From: Diploscapter coronatus
Lineage: Eukaryota; Nematoda; Chromadorea; Rhabditida; Rhabditidae
Direction: 5' to 3'
Assembly: GCA_964036155.1 (NCBI GenBank)
Contig: OZ038422.1
Location: 40,323,201 to 40,387,200, forward strand
Length of the DNA stretch: 64,000 nucleotides
The translations under genes and the position numbers were made by a program. Under the pieces are notes generated by a model. That model was not told the DNA's origin and did no database searches. It saw only the letters and a program-made list of their open reading frames with translations. Shown in pieces: positions 1 through 10,167 of this stretch. How positions within the stretch are numbered: the stretch's first letter is position 1; each line of letters opens with the position of its first letter.

Positions 1-1863
1 ATTTGGTATACTGTGAGGTGGGGATTTTTGAAATTTCGGCACTTTCAATGCTCGATGAACAATGTATTGAGTGACCTTTGCTGAAGTACACCTATTTATT
101 GTCATCTCACGAATTCAATTGCCTCTTTCTATTACTTAACCGATTCACTTCACGAGTTTACCTAACCCTCTCGAACTTCCACTCTATCTAGCCAAATTCA
201 TAAACCAAAATATTCCCAACATACTAGTTTTAGATCTCAAAATTAATCCCTATGTCCTGAGGATTTCGTCTATCTCTCACAGGGATTATAGTTCAATTAT
301 GCAAATTATTACATGGTAGTGACAATTTATTAACGATGTGTACGAATCATTAATTTCGAGGCAAGACTTGGAAATAATGCAGGGAAAATTTACAAATGTT
401 TGAATGATGAAAAATTGTTGTACCGGCTTCTGAAGAGTGCGTGAATGAGGCAAGAAACTCAGGAAAAATCTATTCAAAATATCTTCACAGCGAAAAATTG
501 CTAGCATCTTACTAAAGCACATCGGGTCAAGGGTAATGAAATCGGGATTGACGAATTAAACTGAGGCACTATTTATAGATAACTTTGCTCCAAGTTGGAT
601 ATCTTCTAGAACCATCCAAGTTCCTGTAGCCAAACCGCTCCGAAGAGCACAATAACTATGAAAATCGGTATGGTGATCGCTCCACAGACTATCCAACCAA
701 AGGGAACTACAAGTCGAAAATTTTCCGAATCTTAGAAAAACTCCTACTCTTGAACTTCTCGATTGTATTAGCCACCGGGGTCAAATAGGGTCGATTATCA
801 TTAGGATTTTCCATATATTCACAAGCTAGAGTGGGTTGTGAGTGACCCTTATATTCATAGCCTGAAACTGTCGATCAATTTGAAAATAAATAAGTTTTTA
901 TACCGGGTTGTCTCGTGTATTCGCAAGCCAAGACGGGTGATCGAGATTGATTCTTGTATTCACAAGCCAGTACGGGCGATCGGCCTATTATTCAAATTTA
1001 CCTAATACAGAAGAACAACCCAAATTACCAGCATTCTGATGGTGTAGCGAGTCAAATGATAGGTTCTGAGAATTAGGTCGACTCCGGTTTGCCTCATAGT
1101 GCTCGAAAGTCTCTCTAGCGTTCAAATATTCAGACTTCCTAAAATTCTAACAACTTTTCAAGAAAATCCAAGTTTCTTACTTGAGCCCCATTTTAGAGAT
1201 CGAAAATGGTAGCGGTGTTCAATACCAAAATCAAATTCGTATCAAATCAAGTCAAACGAACGTCAACGATCAAATCTGCCTGAAATATCACGGTTGACAT
1301 TCACGTCTATGACATTTGAAATTGAAGAAAAATCATGCCACGAGTTCGCCCAAATCTAAGTTTCAAACGAAGAAAATCAATGCTATCGATTGTCTGAGGG
1401 TTACCGAAATTCGAAGATAACTTGGAAAACACCACGTGAAGGACAGAAATGGGCATTGGAGAATGAATTTGAAGAGTGCTGTGGAGGAGAGAGAGGAAGA
1501 AATTGAAGAGAGAAACAAGAATTATAGGCACCTGGTGAGGTTGAATGAATTGAAGGGAGGTGGGGAGAGAAAATCAATAAAAACGATTTCCAAAGGAATG
1601 CAAGATGTCAACCAGATAGTGAAAGGATTTGCATACCGTTTCGTCCCGAAAGAGATTTCACATATTTCAGTCAAAGAGGATAACACGCTTTAGTCTAAAT
1701 ATCCCCATGTCAAATAAAAGTTGCAAGTCCTTGAAAACGTTTTCCAAAAATGGTTACCATAACAACGCACACGTGATGTAACTATTTACCTAGTTTCTTA
1801 AAAAAAAATAAAAACTCGAAATTCCACTAGTCAAGTTAAAAATACCTAGTCTTCACAGACAAG
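1..1863. other. No gene seen; AT-rich non-coding stretch
   Basis: All open frames here are short, lack family resemblance and are not joined by convincing splice sites. The best is an 85-codon plus-strand frame at 1436-1693 rich in Glu, Lys and Arg, which fits GA-rich DNA read by chance. The stretch contains the degenerate tandem repeat at about 812-990 and ends at the inverted-repeat element at 1864. Confidence 0.6.
812..990. repeat. Degenerate tandem repeat, about 50-bp unit
   Basis: A unit of the form TATTCACAAGCCAGNACGGG followed by YGATCG recurs. It is clear near 910-935 (TATTCGCAAGCCAAGACGGG) and 953-980 (TATTCACAAGCCAGTACGGG). More diverged versions lie near 815-840 and 851-877. Copies are spaced about 40-55 bp apart. 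I see no coding or structural role. Confidence 0.6.
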
Positions 1864-2002
1864 GGCTCCTAGAAAAAGACGCCGGAACACCAGTTAGAAA
1901 AAGACACCACTCTTTCTAAGAAATAGTATGAGGGAAAGAAAAAAGATAGGCAAAAGTGATGTCTTTTTCTAAACTGGTGTCCTGGTCTTTTTCTAGGAGC
2001 CG
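1864..2002. mobile_element. 139-bp inverted-repeat MITE (family 1), 8-bp direct repeats
   Basis: The left arm begins GGCTCCTAGAAAAAGAC and the right end is its reverse complement (GTCTTTTTCTAGGAGCC). The arms stay complementary for about 50 bp, through a second block around ACACCAGTT and another AGAAAAAGAC. CAGACAAG occurs immediately on both sides (1856-1863 and 2003-2010), which looks like an 8-bp target duplication of the hAT class. No coding capacity is present, so it is a non-autonomous element. The unpaired centre contains GAAATAGTATGAGGGAAAG, the short motif repeated across the right half of the window. Confidence 0.85.
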
Positions 2003-2323
2003 CAGACAAGTGGTATATAATCTAGCAAAATCCCCAGAGATAGCTGAGCGCCGAACAATGTGGCGAGAAAATCCTTTTTCTATTGAATGAACAGAAGAAC
2101 GTCATGATTATATGTGAGAATGTTCAAACATGAGGATTATTTTCGACGAGATAGTAAAAGGTATCGAAAAGTGAAATATACTATTAGAACGATTTATTCG
2201 AAATGTACAGAACAAATTGACAAGTTTAGTATGAAATTTAGCACAACTTATCAAGATTGAATTAGCAAACTAATTAGTTCAAATCAATTCTATAAGTTAT
2301 TTGAGATCTAATGTCTGGAACGT
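2003..2323. other. Intergenic, no gene seen
   Basis: AT-rich sequence between the inverted-repeat element and the stop codon of the RING gene. It probably holds the 3' UTR of that minus-strand gene. I see no other feature. Confidence 0.5.
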
Positions 2324-3388
2324 CTAAAAGAAGACCTTGATTTTGTCGTGAACGTCTTGCCTGCACATCGGACAGGTGATGAAATCGTAGTGGTTGACGC
2401 AGGTTTCGCAGAGGACCATGTGACGACAGGGCATCAGGACGATCGTCGACTAAAGTTGTCAAATTCTATTTTATTCTCGAAGCTAGAAAATTCTAGATCT
2501 TCTAGAAAGATCAAGAAACTTACCAGAGCCTCCAAGCACGTGCAGCATTTTCCAGAAGCTGGTTCTTCCTGGACTTTCGATGGGGTGTTCGGGAGGACTT
2601 GGGGTTCGTCTGGAACGACTTCGTCTTGCTCACGGCGCATCGCCTCTCGGAGTCCCTGGTTCTGCGTTTGGAGATTCCTGACTTGCTGCTCCAACATGGT
2701 CGAGCGCTGTTCGAGAGCGTTCGCGATTTGCATCTGATGTTCGAGGTCCTGCACCATTTTGTTCATCAGGCAAATGTGCTGAAATTGTACAATTCTCTAA
2801 ATTTTCTTGAAACTCGATTTTCTAAATTTCAAATCAAATTTATTGAAGAAAAACTAACCGCGACTTGAACAGCGCAAAATTCCGCCCCGATCGGCAGCCG
2901 CTTGATGGAGAACATGACTCTCAGATAGGTAGGAGACTGGGGCAGGTCGCGGACCAATCGACTCGGGTCGGAGATGTATCCGAGGTCGTTGTCCCAAAGC
3001 GTCAGATGACCGCACGGCTCGATTCGCGCCTCGACAAAAGACTCGAACTAAAAATGTCAAACTTAGTTTCGAGCGTTGAAAATTTCGCTTTACCAGTCCT
3101 AGTCCAGTGACGACAACTTTGTGAACGGTGGGTAGGAACCGGAGGCAGGTCATGTCGCGGATTTCCAGGACTTTGATCACATCGCCCAGATTCAGGTGCA
3201 CATTCTGGAAGACTTCAAAAATAACCCCGATGTAGGACGTTTTAAAATCTCACCATTTTCTGCACGTTTCCAGTCCAGATGAGAACGGTGGTTCTAGCGG
3301 GGACATCTCCGAAATCCTCGGTCAGAATCGCGTTGTAGAACAGGTCATTCGATCCGCAGGGCACATGGGTGATAAACGCGGGGACCAT
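2324..3388 (-). CDS. RING-finger coiled-coil protein (probable E3 ubiquitin ligase)
   Basis: Five exons joined by eye give about 273 residues, starting at MVPAFITHVPCG (ATG 3386-3388) and ending QDVHDKIKVFF. Residues 1-146 form a beta-rich module I do not recognise. About 150-215 is a Gln/Glu-rich coiled coil (NKMVQDLEHQMQIANALEQR). The last 45 residues are a C3HC4 RING: KCCTCLEAL, then MPCRHMVLCETC, then CPMCRQD. The RING is split by an intron (exons 2324-2449 and 2524-2778). A C-terminal RING of this kind usually recruits an E2 enzyme, so ubiquitin ligase activity is likely; the substrate is unknown. The N-terminal module resembles that of the next gene upstream (3857-5744), with only 468 bp between them, so this may be the downstream member of a duplicated pair and possibly co-transcribed. 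Confidence 0.85.
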
Positions 3389-3856
3389 TTTGTTGCTCTC
3401 ACGAGAAAAATAGACAAAATAGAAAAATCGTCGATTTATAGATAAAGGATCTTGTCGAATAAATAACAAATTGTGATGAGTTTTATAAGGCCATTTTATG
3501 ACGGACTTGTGACAAGTCGCAAGTTTCCGAAAGTGTTCATAGCATTTTTCGAGACACTAGTGAGCAAAGTCCACCTGCGAATTTCATATACCACTGATTT
3601 TGTCCACATTGATCGAATTTATTGACAGTGGTTCTACGACTGGGCGAGTTTAGCAAAGTTGGAAGCTCGTAAAAAATTAGAAGCCACATAATATAGCGGG
3701 AATTTTTTATATGAATCTCTAAGATTTGACAAGTGAGTTTCGTCTTACGATAAGCCTTAGGCTCAGTGAATTTCGTGAATCTATAGTTACAAGCTATTTT
3801 ACAGCCTTCTAAAATCTACAAGCAGTTTTTGAAAATCTCGAATTTTCAGCAATTTT
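3389..3856. other. Spacer between the two paralogous genes
   Basis: 468 bp of AT-rich DNA between the stop of the upstream coiled-coil gene and the ATG of the RING gene. No exon seen. The length is compatible with an intercistronic spacer of a nematode operon, but I cannot identify a spliced-leader acceptor with confidence. The closest candidate is a CTCGTGAGAG stretch just before the ATG. Confidence 0.45.
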
Positions 3857-5744
3857 TCATTTGGGCGATGTGTTTCCATTATCGTTCGTCTCTCCAAGTC
3901 TCAATTTCAAAGTGGTTAGCTCAGCTTTGAGGGAGGTCATTTCCAGGGCGCACTATAATTTCTCGTTGCAACTGCGGCAGTTTTATGTGCACGAAAATCG
4001 CGCACTGCTTTCGCAAGACTGAAAATTACCGTAATCTCCCTGGCTACGCATTGGTCGTTGTACTGGATTTGCTGTCGTTCTTTGTCGTCCTCGAGCCGGC
4101 GAATTTCCGACCGCAAATGGAGTATCGTCTCGGACAAAATGTCGTTTTCCTTGTTCTGAAAATTTGAATTTTCATATCTTTGAAAAACGAAAATTAGTGA
4201 CTTTTCTCAGTTTTGCTTTGCAAACTTGTTTGAGAAATGTTGGATTTTCTGTAAATTTTTATAAGGAACATGGATAATATTTTTTGACAACCTTGTTAAG
4301 CAAAATCGATTGAAATTTTTGATCGTCAACATTCTTCAGTTATTTTCTAACCTTATAAGCGAGTGCTTCCTGGAAGCTCATCCGCAATTTTAACTCCTCT
4401 TGGATTTTGACCGTCGCCCTGTAATTGAGCTCTCTATACTCGAGGCATGTTTCGTTTCGGGCTTTCTGGAGAAAATCAATATTTTTATTGAATCATGTGT
4501 TTCATTCTTTAATATTAAAAAATACCTCGACTTGTTTCTTGAGCTCTTCGATTTCCCTGCAGGTGTTCTTTTTGTAGAGCGTCAACTCGTTGTGGAGTTT
4601 GGTTCTGAAAATTCAAAATTTCATTCTTTTACCTTTCAAAACCAAAACATTACCGTATATCCTCCAACTGCTTGTAGGCGATTTCGCGATTTTTCAGCGC
4701 TTCAAGAAGACTCAGATGTTCTTTGAGAAGTTGACGATCCTGAAATTTCTCATATTTTGAAAAATAAAAAGAAAACCTCTCTATGTTCCAGAATCGCTAG
4801 GAGCTTCGCGTTTTTCGCTTTCTCGCATAGGAGGTACTCTTTTTGAACGAGCTTCTGAAAATTTTCGAATTTTCTGAAAGAGCTGCAAATTATAGATTTT
4901 TTTTAAAGAATATATTCAATAGAAATTCTCAGATATTCTGGTATAAAATATGCAAATTAACTTTTTTGAGAATGGGAATTCTAGAACTTTTGAAAAACAA
5001 ACAATTCCAGAACTAACCGGCGACGTGACGAGAACGGCGGCGACCTGGAATTGGGCGGTTCGGTTGAAGCTCTGCGACTTGAAGATGATGGGGATTTGAA
5101 AGCCGGCTGGCATTGCGAGGAAATCCTCCAGCAGGTGGAGAGGATCATAGAGTTCGCCTGAAAAATTGAAATTAAAAGTTTTTTTCAACAATTAAATATT
5201 TGATTTTTAGAAATAGTAAAACCAACCCAAATATTCATTGTGGGCCCGGTATCGCTGCTTACTATCGATATACGGCCTGGTGACCTCGCAGTAAAACTGA
5301 AATTTAGTTTTCTTTTACAAAAAATTGTGTGCATTTTCCAGAAGATCGAACATTTTGAAACTCTTCTTACATGAAATCCGACATCCTCGCCATATTGCTG
5401 GAAGACTACTCCGGTCTTCTCGAGATGGGTTACGGTCTCAGGGAGGGGGCAGCTGACAACCAAATATTCACAAAATCAATAGAAATAGAATAAATCAAGT
5501 TTCGCAAAAAAAAACCAAAAACTAAGAATTTTACGTGTATTTTGTGAAAATGTAGGCAAATTTTGACGAAAACTTCTAGAAATTCGAAAAAAAAAATTGA
5601 AAAGAACTAGAATTCCTACTCTCTAACGATGACCTTCAGAAGCTCGCCCTCGACCAAATCGACGCCCAGTTTCTGCACCAATTTGACAGGCACGTCCACG
5701 AAGTGCATGTTGGAAATCGTCACGGCATCGTAGTGGGTTTTCGA
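3857..5744 (-). CDS. Coiled-coil protein, paralogue of the adjacent RING gene (5' end not found)
   Basis: About nine exons can be joined in frame from an acceptor (TTTGTTTCAG) at 5745 down to a TGA at 3857-3859, giving roughly 320-340 residues. The first exons encode a module with landmarks in the same order as in the RING protein: YDAV...FVDVP, then GELLKVIVRD, then NEYLGELYDPLHLLEDF, then a beta-like stretch ending AQFQVAAV. The rest is a long coiled coil (KLVQKEYLLCEKAKNAK, REIEELKKQVEARNE, LRSEIRRLEDDKERQQ) ending LRLGETNDNGNTSPK. It has no RING. By comparison with the RING protein about 15 N-terminal residues are missing, so a short first exon should lie upstream of 5745; an internal ATG at 5706-5708 is a less likely start. 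Function unknown. Confidence 0.75.
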
Positions 5745-7128
5745 CTGAAACAAATGAAATGTTTACAGGGAATCGAGCCGATTTTGGCTCTAACGTCCTG
5801 CGAGCAAAATGTTAGGTGATATGTGACATGTAACGCAAAACTTTTCACATTCGGAATCCTCGACATCTAGGCTACATGTTCATCATAGGTATAGAGCGTC
5901 TAGTGCTGGCGAAAGTGTTGAAATTGGTTCTTATATTTGATTTTTATGAAAACAGATTTAGGGAAACTTAATTAAAGCGACATTTTCTGCACGATATTAA
6001 CATTCAATTTTTTAGTTTGATTCCAATTGTTTTCTGATGTTCAGTTAAAAAATTTCTGAAGGATCAAGTAAAATACGCTCACACTTAGCGGTTTTCTCGT
6101 GTGCAGTGCCAGTTGCCAGGGACTTTTAGCGAGCATTCAGGCGAAGCTAAAACTTTTAAATTCAAAGACCAAGCTACGAAAAGAAGATTGAAATTTTAGA
6201 TTTTCAACTTGGGAGGGATGTGTTACCTCGCAAAGTGGGAAATACGGTGTGGATAGATCATTTTTGCGATAAGTTTTTTTCTCTAGCAGAGTGAAAAGCC
6301 TCGATGAAATGTTGATTTTCGATGGGAGAAATCGAGCAGTTTTATCTTCATACAGCTCTGATACAACTTATGAATGGGTCATGATGCATAGGGAAAAAGC
6401 TTTCGATTCAAATTATCACACGGGGAATTTTGTGAGATGTAAAAATATCTACCTTCCAAAAGTTCGATAAAAATTTGAAGCTTTTGAAAAAGTTTTGTGA
6501 TAAAGTTCGAAAATCGATTTGCCAATTTATTTTAGACGAATGCCACAAAGTTAAGAGAAAGGAGACTATTTAGGTCTCAGGCTTGCGAAGTTGTATAAAA
6601 GTGACCAATCTTTGCATTTCGAGATATGCACGAAAAAGTTCATTGTCTAGAAATAAAGCTCGAAAATGGTTGGGTTCAAAATAGAGAAAAGAAGAAATTT
6701 GTAAACTCTGAAGGTTCGCACATTTTGACCATTTCGACTTTGTGGCTTTCATTGCATTAACCAAATACACAACAAAAATGAGAAAAAAACCATCACATTG
6801 TTCTATCGATTTCTCTAATCTAACACAACATTTTCAGATTTACATTTCCACCCTATCAAATTCATTAAGACTTTATTTCGTTATTAAATCCTCAGTCACA
6901 ATATAAAAATCATACACTTGTTTAATCTAGGGAGAATTTTCTGAGAATTTCTGCGTGAGATAATCTCAACCCGAAAAGTTTGACAACTTCTGTAGAATTT
7001 GTAAAAGTCTATCGGTTTAAAATGATAAGTTGCTTCTTCAATATATATCGACCAGTATATTGAATACCATAAGGTGTCGAAATTTCTGAATTTTGTAATC
7101 TAGCTTTAAAAAAGATGAAATCCTACTT
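5745..7128. other. Intergenic; should contain the missing first exon of the coiled-coil gene
   Basis: No exon can be supported. A 66-codon minus-strand frame at 6570-6770 has no family resemblance and no good donor. The segment must include the 5' end of the gene ending at 5744 and the 3' UTR of the GPCR gene. Confidence 0.45.
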
Positions 7129-10100
7129 TTATTCGATGATAGTTTTGTCTTCTGGACAGTCTGTGGGTAGGGGTACGAATCCATTTCTTTCCTTTCCATT
7201 CAAGGCCTTGTTGTTTTTCTGGACCGGCGGCGACTGTCTAGCTAGGGACATTTTGAATCGAGGGAAAAACTAAAATTTGCCTTCAAAAACCACTTTTATC
7301 AATTTTTACCGATGAAAGTTCGTTGGTTTTGGTCAGAGTCGTTCTGTCGGGGAGCATAGTTTTCGGACAGCAAGTTCCGAAGGTGTTGATGAATTCTCTG
7401 AAGCGGGAAATTTTAACTCTTCGAATAAGATTAATGATTCTACCTTCTGAAGACGTGCGACATCAATGCACATAGTATGAAATTGATTGCGCTGTTTAGA
7501 AGCGAGAGAAAATCGAAGAGACTTTTCAGCTCCTTAGCGAATACGCCGTATTGAGTGTTGATGCCTTCAAAGTTCAGGTAAAATCAACAATCTACGAGTA
7601 TTCGTACCCATAATCGAGGTAATGATGCCTTGAGGTAGTTCGGTGATGAGGAATACTGCCACGATGCACGTGAGCATCGCTGTGGTTCGTTCTGCCTGAG
7701 AGTTGCCGGCCGTCGCGCCGCCACAAATTCTCGCCCGTCTTTCGCGAGCTTCCATCAACATCCAAACCAGCAAAGCCATGAAAATTGTTAGCAAAACGCA
7801 CGGGATGATCTTCAGAATTACCGCTGAAATCCGAATTTTTTTACTTCGCCCCCTATTTTCCCGATAATGACTCATTTCCGGAAAGAAGCGCTAATTTTCC
7901 ATTCGAATGCAAATCGCAAATCCGCGCGACACTGCCGACTCGTAAAGTAGCGCAATTTGTGTGGAATGAGTAAAAGTAGTCCCGAGGAAAACTTTTACAT
8001 TCCAGAAATTTGATCACATGCTTTGGATCGAGGAAAACACGTACCGGCCATCCAGAACTTAAGTTTCTCCCAAGCGCAATTCCAGTATGTTGGGGGGCCG
8101 ATCGGCCAGAAAGTGACGAATTTGTTCTTTCGCCAGTGATCTTCGTAGGGCGTGTTGTAGCAGAATTCGGGTGGCAGTCCGGTAGTTTTTGGCTTTTGGA
8201 TCTGAAGGATTCATCCATAATGGAAAAGCATCAGATCAAGTTACCGTATAGTAAAGTATGAGTGGAAAACTGCCGATTAAAGTGATAACAACAGCCAAAA
8301 TAATGCCGATTATGGCAGCCGGATAGCCATTGACCTGGGGAAGTCTTGAAGTCGATCTGCTTCCTCGGTAAATCACCAAATACCTACACGATTGATCCGA
8401 TCATATTCTAATAGTCTTGGAAAAAGTGCTACCTCAAAATAGCCATGTTAACCGTGAGCCAAAGACTGACCGAATGCAGAATCATACTCGTATTGGCGTA
8501 GAACAAAGTATAGTAGACTGTCGATAAATTGAAAAACCTCGGATTGCATTCGTTTTCCAGCTAAATTTTGCTTCGGATTGAAATTTTCAACAATTATCTT
8601 ACAAGCTTATAAATCCAGTAGGTCGCTAGTAGCGACGCGTCACATACGGCGATTATGATTAGAAATAAATTGAATGGGCTTTTCCTCATCGAGGGTCGAA
8701 GTAGGACCTAATTTTTCTCTATCCGAAAAAGTTTCAATCATTTTCTTACGACGATGATTAGAATATTAGCGAGGACACCGAAGATGCACAGGAGATGATA
8801 CGTGTTGTCGTGGAAAGTGTTGAACGCTCTCATGAACGGTGAAATCGCCTGAATTTTTTACTCTGTATCGATTTCCCCCAATCTTTTCTAAAACTTCTAG
8901 ATTCAGGCTGCATGCTTGCCCACATAAATTCCTTCGCTAACTGCTGAAAACATAAAACATTCTCGCGCCGGAAACTAGGCAATTGGCCAAATTAGAATGT
9001 TGAGAATGACGTCGACTAAGCTCGGGAGAGACTTCGTAGACGCAAACTAATTGCAACATTTGCCCCAAGTAAATTGCACCAAGGCAATTATTATCATTCA
9101 TCCCCATCTCGCTGAATATAATTTGCTCGAAGATTTGCGCGCTTTTCAGAAATGTAGCATTTTCGAGCATGTGAATTTGATATATTCCGAAAGATTCAAA
9201 TATCCGTTTCATACCGAATTACGGAAAATTAGTCCTTCTCAAACGAGGGGTTGCTTTTACAGCTGTCGGTAATTATTTACATCATCCTCATAATTAGATC
9301 GTCTCGACTATAAATTACGCAACAAAAATCAAAAATATAGTCGGACTTTCTCGCAACTTTCCAGGGGTTAATCCATTTTAGGTTGTCAAAATAGTGGCCT
9401 TTGTTTGAAGGGAGCGTCCTTTGAGTTTCTTCGAATAAATTATCCCATGGGATCGTTTTTGGTCGCTTTTTGCGAATCAGCTCTCAGAATTCGCAACTTC
9501 GCGTTTGGAAAAACAAGATATTGGCTCATAAGAATTACATGACACATGCTATTTTCAAATCTTTGGCCGGAAATTCCGCGGGAGTAAATATCAAAGGTCC
9601 GATCGCGATTTTACGTTTGTCACGCGAGAATTGTTTATCCAAGGGTCCAAGGTTTCAAAGATTCATTTTTCGACTTTTACAAATAAAACCGAAAATTTCG
9701 GATTTTCCAATCGAAATTGATAAGTACAAAATCATTGAAGTTAGTCTATTTTTCTGCAATCGAAAACGTACATCATAAATATACGCGTATCTCATTTTTT
9801 TTCCAATTATTTACGGGCTGAGGACTGGTGCGTGTGCCGCATTGCAAAATATCTCATCCCCTGAACGAGACGCTCATTGGCATTTCCTGTGGCGGAAAAT
9901 TTTCTTCGCCATCAACCTCGTGCCGCTCAAAAGCATATCCGGACCACGGGGTAAAGATGGAAGGAATTCTCTCATTCATTTATCCTCCAAGCGCGCTTAT
10001 TCGACCCGAAAATCCACCTTCGGACGTCGAGAAAATTGCGAAAAATCAAGCGTAAAGAATCAATGTTCAGCTTGCTAAATGAGATTTTTAAGGCTTACGT

Positions 10101-10167
10101 CGACGATATCCCTGATGTGCTCGGCCTGCTCGGTGTTGTTCGTCTCGGCGCAAACTTGGGCCGACAT
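7129..10167 (-). CDS. dmsr-type GPCR (FMRFamide/myosuppressin receptor-like)
   Basis: Exons read from ATG 10165-10167 (MSAQVCAETNNTEQAEHIRD) to TAA 7129-7131 (PTDCPEDKTIIE), about 400-430 residues. TM1 is HLLCIFGVLANILIIVV, TM2 NLFLIIIAVCDASLLATYW and TM3 NTSMILHSVSLWLTVNMAIL with LRY in place of DRY. TM4 lies in YPAAIIGIILAVVITLIGSF. A Cys-containing ECL2 ends PPTYWNCAWEKLKFWM, followed by TM5 KIIPCVLLTIFMALLVWML. ICL3-TM6 is AERTTAMLTCIVAVFLITEL followed by PQGI, and TM7 ends LLNSAINFILCALMSHVFR. TELPQG and NSAINF are hallmarks of the nematode DMSR and insect myosuppressin receptor group; ligands there are FLP-type RFamide peptides. The N-terminal exon is separated from TM1 by an intron of about 1.2 kb. 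The tail is Ser/Thr/Lys-rich. The exact ligand cannot be inferred. Confidence 0.9.

Noticed and set aside
8893..8943. Extra exon between the GPCR first exon and TM1 (reading QLAKEFMW)
   Set aside because: A good acceptor precedes it, but only a rare GC donor would keep frame; joining the first exon directly to TM1 works in phase, so I left it out.
8937..9272. Open frames of 73-91 codons on both strands inside the first GPCR intron
   Set aside because: They lie between two exons of the same receptor and have no matching splice phases.
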